64,000 bases of DNA from Equus caballus (taxonomy: Eukaryota > Chordata > Mammalia > Perissodactyla > Equidae): assembly GCF_041296265.1 (NCBI RefSeq), contig NC_091695.1:14925001-14989000 (forward strand), read 5' to 3'. Of the stretch, positions 24,050 through 36,579 are shown piece after piece. How positions within the stretch are numbered: the stretch's first letter is position 1; every line of letters starts with the position of its first letter. The notes under the pieces were generated by a model. That model was not told the origin of the DNA, did no database searches, and saw only the letters and a list, made by a program, of their open reading frames with translations. The position numbers were made by a program, and so were the translations under genes.

Positions 24050-24325
24050 TTATTGAGAGCCTAGTGTACTTCAGGTATGTTGTAAGAAAGGGGATAAAAC
24101 TGCTTATTGAGATTACACAAGGTTTTACATATGATATTTATACAGTCTTTTTTTAAATATAGTCCTTTTATTCTTCACAATCAGATTAAGAGCTAGTTTA
24201 CATTATCTCAATTTTATAGATTAAAAATTAAAGATGAGAGAGATGGCTGTTTTATTTTCCAGTAAGAGATAGAGCCAAGTTTAGTCTCTTTGAACTAAAA
24301 TCCATGACTTTTCTATTGTACAACA
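24050..24325 (-). repeat. MIR SINE, antisense
   Basis: Antisense order 'tattgagagcctagtgtact', 'tcaggtatgttgtaa', 'attatctcaattttatagat', 'agtaagagatagagccaagt' and 'aaaatccatgacttttctat' follows MIR, with an internal insertion of about 50 bases. Confidence 0.6.
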
Positions 24326-24455
24326 TTAACTCTTCATAATTTTAAATTAATTAATTTAAAATCAACATTTATGGACACACTTTATTTACATATCAGGGAC
24401 AAACTCTGTTAAAATAATATGCTTAATAAGAATATGCTTAATAATAATAATATGG

Positions 24456-25394
24456 TTAATAAGAATGCTTAAGAAGAATTATTTTGCTGACAATATCCTT
24501 GACATCCTTATTTCTCAAACTGTAGATCAGAGGATTCAACATGGGGATCACCACTGTGTAAAACACAGAGGCCACTTTGACTGTGTGCCTGGAGTTTTTG
24601 GAGTTGGGCACACAGTAGAGGAAGAGGATGGTGCCATAGAAGATAGTAACGGTGGTCAGGTGTGAGGCACAGGTGGAGAAGGCTTTGCAGTGCCCACTGG
24701 CTGAATGCATCTTGAGGATAGCAACAATGATAAATCCATAAGACATGAGAATGATGAGTAGTGTGCTACCCGCATTAAAGGTGGCAAAAATGAAAAGCAG
24801 CAACTGGTTGACATAAGTATCAGAGCAAGAGAGGGACAGCAACGAGGAGAATTCACAGAAGAAATGATTAATTGTGTTGAAACCTCGAAATGATAATTTG
24901 ATAACAGAACATGTGAATATCAAGGAACAAGCTACTCCCCATGCATATGATCCGACCACTAGCACGGCACAGAGTTTCTGGGACATGGCAAATGTGTAGA
25001 GCAGAGGGTTACAAATGGCCACAAAGCGGTCATAGGCCATCACAGCTAATAAAAAGAATTCAGTTACCACAAAGGTACAAGAGAAAAAGAATTGTACTAC
25101 ACATCCTATAAATGAAATGGTTCTGTCTTCCACAACTAGGTTCACCAGGGTCTTGGGAGTAATGACGGAGGAATAGCAGAAATCCACAAATGAGAGGTGG
25201 CTGAGGAAAAAGTACATAGGGGTGTGTAGCTTGGGGTTAATTTTGATTATTACAATCATCCCAATATTCCCTACAACAGTGACAGTGTAGATAGCCAGAA
25301 AAATCAAGAAGAGAGGGATTTGCAGTTCTGGGAAATCTGAGAAGCCCAAGAGAGTGAACGTGGCCCCAGTTTTATTTCTCTCTGATAGTAACAT
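24456..25394 (-). CDS. OR5D18: Odorant receptor, OR5D18-like
   Basis: Intact class II odorant receptor of 312 residues, a G-olf-coupled seven-transmembrane receptor of the olfactory cilium with no ligand predictable from sequence. The ATG at 25394 has A at -3 and lies 30 bases after a good splice acceptor, the usual arrangement for OR coding exons. Seen in order: NKT glycosylation site at 7-9, [15 protein letters not shown] at 15-29, TM1 GN at 42-43, [17 protein letters not shown] at 57-73, Cys98, [18 protein letters not shown] at 117-134, [17 protein letters not shown] at 176-192, AFSTCASHL at 238-246, and [17 protein letters not shown] at 284-300. The position where many ORs have the first loop-2 cysteine is Arg170; human OR5D18 lacks it too. 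The sequence agrees with my memory of human OR5D18 over long blocks ([34 protein letters not shown]). OR5D16 is the main alternative. Confidence 0.95.
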   Translation of the reverse strand: MLLSERNKTGATFTLLGFSDFPELQIPLFLIFLAIYTVTVVGNIGMIVIIKINPKLHTPMYFFLSHLSFVDFCYSSVITPKTLVNLVVEDRTISFIGCVVQFFFSCTFVVTEFFLLAVMAYDRFVAICNPLLYTFAMSQKLCAVLVVGSYAWGVACSLIFTCSVIKLSFRGFNTINHFFCEFSSLLSLSCSDTYVNQLLLFIFATFNAGSTLLIILMSYGFIIVAILKMHSASGHCKAFSTCASHLTTVTIFYGTILFLYCVPNSKNSRHTVKVASVFYTVVIPMLNPLIYSLRNKDVKDIVSKIILLKHSY

Positions 25395-25423
25395 GGTTTC
25401 TGTTTGTTAGAATCTGAATCAGT

Positions 25424-25446
25424 CCTGAAAATAAAAATATTAAGGA
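25424..25446 (-). promoter_or_regulatory. Predicted splice acceptor before the OR5D18-like coding exon
   Basis: On the minus strand the sequence reads 'ttaatatttttattttcag' followed by GACTG, a textbook pyrimidine tract plus CAG. The exon would begin at 25424 and leave a 30-base 5' UTR stub before the ATG at 25394. OR genes usually have untranslated upstream exons spliced just before the start codon. The upstream exon and promoter cannot be located by eye. Confidence 0.6.
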
Positions 25447-26297
25447 GAGTGAGGATATAAGAAGCTTGGTTAACTGCCCTTCCCAAGACTGCAAAATGAA
25501 GCAAAATATGCCTTTCAGGATTTCTTTTTGTATTTTCTATGCAAGATACACTAAATGTCTAAAATTGTAAAACATAACGACCATTTAAAATGTTTCCTTA
25601 TGTAAAAACAATACAGTTATTGCATTATGTTTGTACTCAATTATAATTTTTAATATTTACAAAAAAGTATGAAATCAAGAGACTTATGGTTATTTTAAAG
25701 CAAATCCTCCCATAACACTTTCAGCTCTCCTTGAAAATTATAAGTTCATAAAAGATAAGCCTAGCATACTGCAATGACTGATTATGTCAGTACTATAATC
25801 AGTAACAAAAATGAGAAATTTCTAAACAAATTAATTTTTGCATCATATATTCATACTTTGACATTAAGAATGAAAACCTCTAATACTTTACATTTGTGCC
25901 TTTATTGTTAATTCCTTATAGCACTGTAATCTTTGCTTTTCACTCTGACTCAGTAAATCTGTTATCAAAGTTAAGCTTAATTGATTTTTCTCAAAGAGTA
26001 TGCTCCTCAGCTCGGGGAATCCCAAATGTCAATCCTTCCTCATTGCTTGAGGAATAATAAAATTGGAACAGATGATAAAGGTTATCTAGTCTACCTCCTT
26101 GTTCTGGAGGTGACATAAGGGAAACTGGAGAATCTTGGCTTTCCCAATGAAATGCAAGTAAGTACCAATCTACATGTCTGTGACCAGATCCTACATCTCC
26201 AGACTCCCAGCCCCAGATCCATTTTATTACACCAGACCCTGATCTGTATTCTTGTCTAGCTACTAACATATTTCCTTTATGAATTATCATACCTTTT

Positions 26298-26538
26298 CTG
26301 TGTATGTGAGGAAGATTGGCTCTGGGCTAAGATCTGTTGCCAATCTTCCTCTTTTTGCTTGAGGAAGACTATCACTGAGCTAATGTCTGTGCCGGTCTTC
26401 CTCTATTTTTATGTGGGATGTTACCACAGCATAGCTTGATGAGCTGTGCTGGGTTTCCTCTGGGGATACGAACCTGTGAACCCTGGGCTGCCAAAGTGGA
26501 GTGCGTGAACTTAACCATTATGCAACCGGGCTGACCCC
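26298..26538 (-). repeat. ERE-family SINE (ERE2/3-like)
   Basis: Antisense ERE: 'gaggaagattggctctgggc', 'ttgaggaagactatcactga', 'tctatttttatgtgggatg' and head 'cgggctgacccc'. Target-site duplication 'aattatcatacctttt' at 26282-26297 and 'aatcatcatactttt' at 26540-26554. Confidence 0.92.
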
Positions 26539-26733
26539 TAATCATCATACTTTTAATTGACAAACTAGAGACTCTAAACCTGTGAGAAATAGTCCAATGA
26601 CAGCATACATGCCACAGAGTTATACTAGAAAGGAACATCGAGATGAAATGAGAAGGGGATTTAGGGACATTTTCTCTCCCAGGAATAACTAAGTATAGTA
26701 AAGACTCTGACTTAGAAACTTCTCTTTCAAAGG

Positions 26734-26762
26734 TCTCTCTCTCTCTCTCTTTCTCTCTTTCT
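26734..26762. repeat. (TC)n microsatellite
   Basis: About 29 bases of alternating T and C with two T insertions. Confidence 0.9.
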
Positions 26763-28249
26763 ACCCTCCCTTCAAGACATATAGGATATTCCTTCTGTCC
26801 TATATTACCTGTGAGGGAGAGAGATTCTAAATTGGAGGTAGTACTGCATTATAAAAACTTTTCATGAGAAAATAGTAATACAAAAGAATTATATTTCTGT
26901 AAATGGTTGCCAACACTTTTAAGATCTTACCATTCTGGAAAACTCTTTCTCTATCATTTCTGGTAAGATTACCTCTGGTCCCACAACCCAAGAAATGGAT
27001 TTCAGATGGCTCATCAATAAAAATGTCAGATCATATGCAAAACTGAGACACTCAAGAGCCCTCTGTCCCTATATTCATAAATTTGAGTATTAATGACAAC
27101 CTCAAAAGACAACCCATCACAAAGTCAGATTTTCTAATTATCAAACTTTTTTCATTATACAATATTTAATTTAGCTAAAGCATTTAAAAATTCATTTTAA
27201 ACTAATATTATATTTAATATAATGGCTCCTGTGTCCTGAAAACTATATAGGAAATATAACAGCTGAAATCTTCTTCCGTGTAATTCTTTTCCGAATTTTT
27301 TTGTAACTTTTTGCCCACAAGGGACGTGTGTATCCTGCTTTATAATCTTAATTAAAGCTGATCACTTTTAATTGTTTTTCAATAGAGGGTCTATTCAATC
27401 TCTGTTTGTTTAAATTTATTTAAATATTTGTCTGTTCTACCTGGATCCCTTTCCAAAAATTTGTAGAATCAAGATAATGCACATTCCCTCAAATTCTCAG
27501 AGCTCTTCTCTCCCCACACCTCCTGTACCTCGGCTCCTCCCAACCCCAGTACCAGTTCTTCATGGGCTGTTAGCGAGGAGTTCAGCCAAGCCAGGCCCTC
27601 TGACACAAAGCTCTTGAGAATAAATAAATAAATGTATCCTCTTCTTTGCATGTTCATATGTGTAACTTTTGCAGGGGCTAAATATTTTTCAAGAGCTGTC
27701 TAGATCTAAAGGATAAGTTCCCCCATCATGTTGTTTTCTACATACCCTACGTTGAAATTAGCATCAATCTGTCTCTAGAATCTTAAAACAAACCTGCTGG
27801 AGGCAAAGGGAGGACCTCTGCAGATTGGGAGTGATGCATGTGTTCTTATAGCTACAGTCACTACCTTTGGGACATGAACCCTAGAGACCACCATTGCCCC
27901 ATTCTCTTGAGGTCATTAAATAAACAATTAAAATTAATCACCTTTCTCTAACATAATTCTTGTATTCTAGAAAACCTGGAGCAGCATAAGGGGTATTTCA
28001 CATGAAAATTTATAAGGTCACTTCCCCCAGGCCCCTAATTAGTCCCATACCTCATACAACTACCAAAATTATGTAATTATAAAAGTCCTCATTATCAAGT
28101 ATTAACTGAGTGACTACTATATGCCAAGCATAACTGTCTGCCTCCATATCATCCACTCTCACCATATTGGAGATCTCCTAGGTCATCTTGATGCCTTCAG
28201 AGTTAAAACAGAAATATTTACAAATTTAATATTAAGTTGGGGAAAATTA
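26763..28249. other. Intergenic stretch, nothing recognised
   Basis: AT-rich DNA with no OR motif and no SINE. Short frames such as 27469-27657 have no homologue I can recognise. Confidence 0.5.
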
Positions 28250-28650
28250 TCCAGTCCCTTTTAAATCTTTGTTCTGTTCTATTACCCTTGCCCCAGCTAG
28301 TCTGACCTCTTTCCTTCTGTTCCTTGCCTTCTGTTTCTAGAAAATATTGTATATTCCTTACTTATGGTCTTTTCTGCCAGTTTTTTCCCCCTACCTTGGA
28401 ATGCTTTCCCTTAAGTTTTTGTTCAAATGGACCTTTCAGTGGAAACTTCCGTGAACATACTATTATACTGCAGGGGCTACTCCACTATCCACTTTAATGT
28501 TTAAAGTACTTAACAAGCTTCAAATATATTTTTAATCTTTATTTATTGCAGTTATTATATATTGTTTGTTTCTCCCTGCTAGAATAAAAATTCCAGAGAA
28601 AAAGAAAAGCAGAGAATGTGTTCACTTATATATTCTAAACTCCTACATCA
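28250..28650 (+). repeat. L2-type LINE 3' fragment
   Basis: Family-order phrases: 'cttgccttctgtttctagaa', 'ttggaatgctttcccttaag', 'tttttgttcaaatggacctt', 'ttatatattgtttgtttctc' and 'ctgctagaataaaaattcca'. These match the well-known L2 tail (ggaatgccctccctt, gttcaaatgtcacctcc, ctagaatgtaagctcca). Confidence 0.6.
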
Positions 28651-28927
28651 ATTGATTAACATAAAGTAAGTGTACCAAGAATCTTACTGAATAATAAACA
28701 TGACCTTCCAAGGAACTTGGAATAGAGCCAAACTTTCCAGAACTATGAGGAATTTAAGATCAGACAGGAGATAGTTCACAAAGAACAATAAGGATGTTTT
28801 AGAAGTGATTATTGAAACTTGGCGGTCAAAATAAGACAAACCAAAACAAGTGTCCACTCTGCTGAATTTTCTATCTCTAGTCAGAAACCAGGGAAATAAG
28901 GTTGAGTACATAATGAGGATATGTAAT

Positions 28928-29060
28928 TACTCATGTATTCATTCTTTCAATAAATATTTATTAGAGGTTTACCCTAAGCTAGGTGCTATCTTAGGTATTG
29001 GAGAAAAAGAGCAAGAATGTCCATTTTTCAACAAATTTAATTTAATGGGGAATAAAAAAT
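28928..29060. repeat. L2/MIR-type tail fragment
   Basis: 'gtattcattctttcaataaa', 'tatttattagaggtttaccc', 'ctaggtgctatcttaggtat' and 'tggagaaaaagagcaagaat' give the common ancient tail (cattcattcaacaaatattt, actatgtgccaggcact, ggggatacagcagtgaacaa) in order. Confidence 0.65.
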
Positions 29061-30504
29061 AAATATGCAATGATTTTCCAGTAATTATAAATGCAAAAAA
29101 ATATATAATTGAAGGTTTCATTTTAAATAGGGAGGTCAGACAAGACTATAGTGAGGTGGTATTTGAGTGTGGACCATTTCCAAGTGAGAAAGCAAATTAC
29201 GCAAATAACTGAGGGAAGAGCGTTGAATTTGAGACAAAGGGAATAGCAAATACAATTGATTTTCAAATCGACAGTCAGCTTTTTTCATGCATCTCAATAA
29301 TTCTGCAGTTTGCAGTAGTGTCCTATGCTTTCTAAACCCCTTTTGCAACAAATATAACTTGGATATTTCAGCATGATATTATTTATGGCAGAAAGAAAAA
29401 AGGAAGCTTATCTGGGTATATCAATTGGTGGTCCTTTAAAGCTGTATTTGTGCCACTGTGTTGGTACTTTTTAGAACAACAACAAAATATGAGATGGCAC
29501 TAGTTGAGTACTTTTGTGGTACGTTTTCTTTAAGAAATTGTCCTTAAATAGTTTCAGCTCTGCTGAAATAATCTGGGATGATAAAACCAAAAGAGGTTTA
29601 TCAATGTAGTTTTAAAACTTTAAGTCTTTTAAAGACATTCAAGGAAATAAAAAGTACTTCCACCAATGTTACAAGCGTCAAAACAATCAACTATAAGAAC
29701 TACATTGCTACACTGCTTCTCTTTCCTGTCCCAAATGCATTTTTGGCCAAAAGTCCTGTGTGCAGCCTGGAAAGCAAGACTATGTGTAGTGTTCTTTGTC
29801 CTGAAAAGTCAAGACATTTTAGGGACAGTGAGTCCCTGACTTCCCATCCACTTGCTAACAGTACTAAGTCATTAACAGGAGTTTATAAAAAATGTAACCA
29901 TTGATAAAATAAGCATTAGAATAAACATTCATGCCAAAATTGCATCTAACAAAATAACATATTGTTATATAATTTAATACCAAACCCACGTTTAAATTTC
30001 CCCAGTTGTCTCAAAGGTATATTTTTACAGTTAGTTTGAATCAAGAATCAAACAAATTTGGTTGTTATAACTAAAATTTTTTTATTATGTAACAGTTCCA
30101 TGTATTCTGTAGCATTATGTTCTGTGTAGTGTGTAACAGTTTTGAGGGTGTGTTCATGTACATGTATGTGCGTTCAGGTAATTTTTTGGAAGAATTGGAC
30201 CATCTGTATTTTTCTTATTGCTTTATTTGTCATCATTTGACTTGTTCCTGCACCAATTCCTTTAAACTGGTACATCAAGAAGCTTTATTAGTTTAGATTC
30301 ACTCTTTTAGTTTCCTTTAGGCAAGAATTCTTCATAGGTGGTTGTGACTATTGCCAGTTGCATCAAATTGTGACATACGTGTTAACTAGTTGTCCACTTT
30401 TAGTGCTGCTAAGTCTGATCTGTGGATTCAGGCAGTGTCAGATTGATTACTTCCTTTAAACATTTCCCACCAACTTTTCACTTAATGACTTTAATAGTCT
30501 CCAA
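29061..30504. other. Intergenic stretch, nothing recognised
   Basis: AT-rich. The 108-codon open frame at 29578-29904 has no domain, no signal peptide and no matching family, and looks like chance. Confidence 0.5.
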
Positions 30505-30640
30505 GGTACTAGAGTGAAAGTACATTAGATTTAGAGTTAACAGAGTTGAGTTCCTGTCTTAAATTAATCATTTCAGTCAATTCTAGGCTAGTTTCTTGAA
30601 TCTCTGTGTCATCATCTACACAATAGATGTAACTGTCCTT
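30505..30640 (+). repeat. MIR SINE fragment
   Basis: 'acattagatttagagttaac', 'agagttgagttcctgtctta', 'ctaggctagtttcttgaatc' and 'tctgtgtcatcatctacaca' follow the MIR core order. Confidence 0.6.
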
Positions 30641-30905
30641 GCCCAATCTACTTCTCAGCATAAGCTGATTTTTAGAATGCCCAGGATTGTGGATTCACAG
30701 AATTTGCAGAACCCAAGGAATGAAAGTATCAGAAGAGTATCATACCCCCTTTTATCACATAGCGTATCCATCTGTATCTCCCAAAAAATACACAATGCTT
30801 CAGTGACATACAACACAAATAACTTCAAGGGAATTCAGTTTACCGATTCAAAATATGGTGACATCAGTCACCAAAAAAACCTCATGCGAATATGTGCTGT
30901 AGGTT

Positions 30906-31902
30906 TTAGAAGACTCTGTTTCCACTGCTTTTAAGATTAAAAACATCTTTTGAGATTGGTTCAGAAAACAGGACTTTTGTGTCAATTAATTTCTGGAAGG
31001 CATCCTTCGCATCTTTGTTCCTCAAGCTATAGATCGGAGCGTTCAACATGAGGTTGACCATTGTGTAAAATACAGAGGCCACTTTGACAATTTGCCAAGA
31101 GTTTTTGGAGTTGGGCACAGAGTAGAAGGAAACGATGGTCCTGTGAAAGATGGTGACGGCGATAAGGTAGGAGGCACAGGTGGAGAAGGCTCACAACGCC
31201 CGCTAGCAGAACAGATGTTAAGTACAGTCTCAAAAATAAATACGTATCTAGCAAGGATGACGCATAGTATACTCACCTCATTGAAGGTGGCAAAACCAAA
31301 GAGCAGTAGGTGGGGAATTTGTATATTGGAGATTGAGACAGCAATGAGAGCAGTATTTTCACAGAAGAAGTGGTTGATTATGTTATGTCCAGAAAAGTTT
31401 AACCGAAGAGCATAGCAAAGGAGTACCAAGGGGCCAGCCATACCCCAGAGGTATGACCCAGCCACCAGGAGGGCACAGAGCCTCTGTGACATGGCCACTG
31501 TATAAAGCAGAGGATTACAGATGGCCACAAAGTGGTCACAGGCCATCACTGCCAAGATGAATGTTTCCGCCACTGCAGATATACAAGCCAAGAAGAATTG
31601 CATGATGCATCCTATGAAAGAAATGGTTCTGTCTTCCACAACCAACTTCTCTAACAGTTTGAGTGTAACTATAATGGAATAACAGAAGTCAACAAAGGAC
31701 AAGTGGCTGAGAAAAAAATATATGGAGATGTTGAGTTTAGGACTGATCCTGATGATCATGATCATGCTGAGGTTCCCCACCAAAGTGACTGTGTAGGTGG
31801 TCAAGAATGCCAGGAACAGGGCACCTGAACGTCTGGATATTCTGAGAAGCCCAAGAGGGTTAACGTGGCTCCAGTACTCTGATTTCCTTCAGCTAACAAC
31901 AT
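30906..31902 (-). pseudogene. OR5D14P-like: OR5D14-like olfactory receptor pseudogene
   Basis: The ATG at 31902 begins MLLAEGNQSTGATLTLLGF, a normal OR5D start, and the frame breaks after about 33 codons (near 31805-31830). From there to about 31190 a long frame encodes TM1 to TM5 with family motifs: [30 protein letters not shown] (DRY has become DHF and Tyr is Cys), SQRLCALLVAGSYLWGMAGP and LVLLCYALRLNFSG, the last two being close to human OR5D14. A second frame break near 31190-31200, just after SASGRCE, moves the TM6-TM7 part ([34 protein letters not shown]) into another frame that runs to a stop at 30906. PMLNPLIY has changed to LMLNAPIY. At least two frameshifts plus a lost DRY Arg make it a pseudogene. 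The human orthologue is intact, so loss probably occurred on this lineage. Confidence 0.9.
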
Positions 31903-31964
31903 GATTGTTGTTGAAGAATATCTGAAATAATTATACTAAAAATATTAATGATGATAGTAAATTT

Positions 31965-32180
31965 TTATAACACTTAACACGTGGCAGGCATTGTGCTAAA
32001 AGATTCAAATATATTAATTTTGATCTTCAAATACCACTATGAATTGTAAAACAGGTAGCCCCATATTTTACATGAGGAAACTGAGGCATATGTAAGCTAA
32101 GGAACTTGTTAGAGGTGACACAGCTTGTTAGTGATGAGTTGGGTTTTGAAGTCGACCTAAGCGCCAGAATTTGAATTAAG
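31965..32180 (-). repeat. Near full-length MIR SINE, antisense
   Basis: 'cacgtggcaggcattgtgct', 'tagccccatattttacatga', 'ggaaactgaggcatatgtaa', 'gaggtgacacagcttgttag' follow antisense MIR closely. It sits in the 5' flank of the OR5D14-like pseudogene. Confidence 0.85.
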
Positions 32181-33324
32181 TTTAGGATTAGACAGAAAAG
32201 TATTCTACATTGCTGTAGAAAAACATCTGTCTTTCACAGTTCCATCGTTCTGAAGACCTGTGTTGTTTTTGAAATAGCACTAACATAACAATGAATATAA
32301 ATTGAGCACTAAAATTTATAAAGGAAGGATCAGGAGTAGTAAAGCATTAGAAGTGATAATACTTCTAGAGTTATGGTCTTCAAATTGAGGATCATAGGAA
32401 AGGCAGCATTTATGAGTCACCAAAAGAATTTTCAAGTTTTGAAAAAGCATATGGACATTGAAGGAAATATAGCCCTGTATATCTTCAGGCTTTCCATTGA
32501 TTTATGCTGATGCTACAGTAATTGCCCTAAGGTTCTAAAAACACTGTAGTGACCTGGTGAAATGAGCAAGTTGCATTTATGACATTCTATTCCCTCTCTC
32601 CTGTGTTTTCTTTCCTACTAAAGTGTTATCTCACTTAGTGTCACTGATGCTCTCAATATACTCATCTAGATTCCTTGATTATTATCTTTTAATTTTCTAT
32701 TATTACATTTTAATCTGTTAGCTTTATTAGGCATATTATAACACTAAATACTCAAAATATCTGATATGGAGAGCAACTTATAATGTGGTTTGTTCAATCC
32801 TTCTATATTTTCTACAGCCTTCTATATTCTCTAACATGTTTTCTATATTCTTGCTAGATAATGTGCTAAACGTCAATGGTTACATAGTCACCCTCCAATT
32901 TTCTGGTGATGTAAGCATTGGTTTTGATTGAAGCTATGTATATGATTATCTTATTTTGAGTCATGAAATCTTTGTTATATTCATAGATGTTACTTTGAGA
33001 AAACAAAAGCATCTGTATTCTGCAGTAGTTCATAACCACAGATGTATCTTTAATCATTTAATAATGTTTTAAAAAATAAGTTTATAATAATAACATGTAT
33101 CAATAACAAGCACCTTTCTGAAATGTTCAGGTTAATAAAATGCTATAAGAACTACTCTCATAGATGAAGACACCATTTTAGTTTTGTCTGATCAAGTCAA
33201 TGTAGAAAGAAACTATTATCTCCTTCACAGCTAAATGCTATTTTTGACACACACGAAAATGTATTTCCTACATGTAGAAAAGAGAACGGGCAGGAAAGTG
33301 ACAAAGAGCTAATGACAGACCAGG
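32181..33324. other. Intergenic stretch, nothing recognised
   Basis: AT-rich DNA. No OR, SINE or LINE landmark that I can defend. Confidence 0.45.
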
Positions 33325-33530
33325 ATAATGAAAGAAGCATGGCTTGGAACCATAGATTTAAATTCAATTCCAGGCTTTGTCATTTACTGTGTTATCTTTG
33401 GTGAATTAATTGTATTTTCTGAGTCTCAACATTTTTATAAGCAATAATGACATGATAATACATATTTCATTGGTGTGTAAGTTTTAAAATAGGAAACAAT
33501 GTTAATATACTTAGCATAGAGTCTGACAAT
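33325..33530 (+). repeat. MIR SINE
   Basis: 'agaagcatggcttggaacca', 'ttaaattcaattccaggctt', 'tgtcatttactgtgttatct', 'tttctgagtctcaacatttt' and 'tacttagcatagagtctgac' follow the MIR order over nearly its full length. Confidence 0.7.
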
Positions 33531-33643
33531 TGTAGAGTCTGGGAGATGTAGTTTTCTCCACCCTCACCCTTTTTAATTCTTAGTGCTATGAATAATTGGT
33601 ATTATTTTTAAACCCTTATATTATTTTAAATATCTAAGAAATA

Positions 33644-33868
33644 GGGGCCGACCCCATGGCCGAGTGGTTAAGTTCGCACACTCCACTGCAGGCGGCCTAG
33701 TGTTTCATCAGTTCGAATCCTGGGTGCAGACATGGCACTGCTCATCAAGCCACGCTGAGGCAGCGTCCCACATGCCACAACTAGAAGGACCCACAACTAA
33801 GAATATACAACTATGTACTGGGGGCTTTGGGGAGAAAAAGGAAAAAAATTTTAAAAATCTGAAAAAAA
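33644..33868 (+). repeat. ERE1 SINE
   Basis: Head 'ggggccgaccccatggccga' , A box 'tggccgagtgg', B box 'gttcgaatcc', ERE1 body and 'gggggctttggggaga' before the A-rich tail. Target-site duplication 'atctaagaaata' at 33632-33643 and 33869-33880 is exact, so the insertion is fairly recent. Confidence 0.96.
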
Positions 33869-33880
33869 ATCTAAGAAATA

Positions 33881-36064
33881 GATCAAAGGCCAAAGTGGGC
33901 AGTAATGAAGAAGTGGGTACAGTCTGGGACATTAAAGGGTATCTCAGCTCTTTCCTGGATCTCCTCTTGGCCCTGTTTGTCTTAATTCACCCCTTACTGT
34001 CCTTCAATAAATTGTCTTTTTTTCCCTTGCTTTCTCATTATTATATGACTCTCTTGTCCTCCTTTTCTCATCTCAGGTTGGTGCCTGTGGGATATTTAGC
34101 AAGCTGCAATCACACTCCGGAGGATTACGGTAGCTGAGGAACAGCCAACTTCCCTGTAGTGCTGCTAGCTTGCACAGTGAGAACATCAGCTTCTTCTCTT
34201 GATTTCTGTGGTTATTATGACAGTCATTAGTTCTGAAAACTTTGACTTCTGCATATCAGCTAATTCTAAATGTCTCTGCTAAGTTTTACCTAAACCCTTA
34301 CACTAGCTGTTCCCTAGTGCTCAAGCTTCTTCAATCATGCCCATATTCTCAGCTTATAATGAACAACACTTGCTCATTTATTCCTTGGCTTATGTGGTTT
34401 TTCTATTCTTTTATCAGGAACATCCTCCTTTTCTAGTATACTGATGCAGCAGTTACAATATCTAAAGCTTTAAATGAAAATCACTATTGTGAAGAAACTT
34501 TCTCTTTTCACTCCAGCAATATTTTCCACTTTCTTGGTAGACCTACAGACATTACTGAGGAAATCAAAATTTCATGATCTATTATGTTCACCATTACTTT
34601 ACACATATTATTTTATCTCCTTTCTACAAGATTTTGAGATGTTAAGGACATTCTCAGATTTAACACTGTTCCTTTAAAAACTTTCAGTGTGACTGTGCTA
34701 TGCTAGGCACGTGGTGAATATCCTCAAAGCAAAAATCAGGATGATACCACAGGGAAGGGGGAAGAGATCAAAACTCATTGATATGACACTTTAGGAAGAT
34801 GGACTCAGGAGACGTTATGGCATTTAGACTAACAGTCTTCCCTGCCTCAAAAGTTGCAGGACTTCAATGTCCCCCATGTAAGTGCAAGATAACACAAGAT
34901 GGGTCACCCAACCTGAAACCAACTCAACTGAAGATCCTGTTCCTAGTGTTAATAGTCACCGAGGAGGTTCCCACTCAGAATTCAAATGTTATTGAAAATA
35001 TTAAGAAGTTTGTAAATATAGCAGGAGTCCACAATAAATTATATTTAATGTGATGTGAATATATTTCTTAAAATCCAGAAAAACTCAGAAAGAGGCAGAG
35101 AGGTAGAGAGAGAGAGAGAGATTTGGAAGCTAAATCTGACTCCTAGGAGCAAACTGTTGGGTTTATGTATGCCTCCATGACCTCAGGGATTTAGACCCTG
35201 GAGAATCTTTGCTGAACTATTTCTTTTTATATCACAAACTTAGAAATTAGATTGAATGCTCTCCTATCTTGGATTTTACAAGAAGGTAATTTCTTCTAAA
35301 TTGCTGGAGACAATACTTCATCAAGGCCACCTCAAGAATTTCTTCTAAAATATTAATTGTAGGCAATATACAAATTGACTTAGAAAACATGATGATTACA
35401 GTAAACAACAAAGGTAAAGATGAATCAGCTAAAATACAACCATTCAGAGAAAACCACTGTTAATATTTGCTGTTTTATTTGTCTGTCTTTTTCTTTGCAT
35501 AACATATGTGTCCTGAAATGTATAAACAACATAACTTGGATTCTCTTTTTCATTTAACATAAAATGACCACTATTTTCCTTGGAAACATTGATTCGCTTC
35601 CTTGGAACTAATTTGCATTTATTCCAAATATGGGTAGTCTACTTTTCCAAGCTTATATTAACAGAATTAATCTATACCATCTTAAAAACGACAAATGTAT
35701 TTTAGAAGCACATTTAACTCTCTAAAACCACTGGGTGTCAACCAACCTATTCGTCCCACCATGCCCAGATATCACTCAATTAGATCCACTTATGCATTCC
35801 CTGGTCCCAGACAACATGATTAACCCTTTCCAGACTCTAGCAGAAACCCTTAACACAACAGTGGCTAATTATCACAAGGCACAAAATTATTTTTTGTAGA
35901 TTAGATGGCTTTGCTCCAGAAACTGATGGATCTGTATTACTACACTGTGAGTGGCATGAGTTTCACACTGCATCTGCTTCCTATCACTGACCTCTGCACC
36001 CTGGACCAGCTCTGGAGCCAATTTCTGACCCAGAGTCACTCAAAGCTAGCAACCTTCTGTGTCA
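33881..36064. other. Intergenic stretch, nothing firmly recognised
   Basis: Contains an (AG)n run at about 35106-35121 and no other landmark I trust. Several frames of 60-90 codons here carry no domain. Confidence 0.45.
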
Positions 36065-36510
36065 CCTGCTATATGAGTTTTCTATGCTCCATAATAAATT
36101 ACCACCTACCAAGTGCCTTAAACGAATGCACATTTTTATATCACAGTTTCTACAAGGCAGCAGTCCAGGCACCACTTTACTAGGTTTCTGGACTCTCCAG
36201 TGTGTCATCAGGTTGCAATTCAGGTGTCAGTCAGAGTTGTGCTTTGATAAGAAGCTCAACAGGGAAAAAACTTCAGGGAGGGCCCTGTCTTTCTTTTAGT
36301 GGCTTTCACTAGTTAAACCAAGCCCACCCAGGATAAACTGACATTTGATTAACTAAAAATGAACAGATTTTGGAATTTAATTACAAGTGCACAATTCTTC
36401 ATCTTGCTATATAACATCACTTAACCAAGGGAGTGACATCCCATTACCTTTGACGTAGTGTATTACTTAGAAGCAAGTCACAGGCCTCACCTGCACACAA
36501 AGGGAGGAGA
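36065..36510 (-). repeat. MaLR/ERV-L-type LTR, antisense, ancient
   Basis: The plus strand reads as the antisense end of a MaLR-like LTR: 'ctccataataaattaccacc', 'ccttaaacgaatgcacattt', 'atatcacagtttctacaagg', later 'gggagtgacatcccattacc' and 'ttagaagcaagtcacaggcc'. It lies directly beside the ERV-L pol remnant and has the same orientation, so it may be that element's LTR or an independent MaLR insertion. Old and broken. Confidence 0.55.
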
Positions 36511-36579
36511 TTATACAACATTATATACACGAGGAAGTGGTAATCAATTACCTTCAGGGTTGTTTATCAAGCTCAGTAT

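Noticed and set aside
29578-29904. 108-codon open frame as a gene
   Set aside because: No domain or composition bias; expected by chance in 64 kb of six frames.
30596-30934. 112-codon open frame on the plus strand
   Set aside because: It overlaps a MIR fragment and the antisense of the OR5D14-like pseudogene's 3' end, so there is no independent support.
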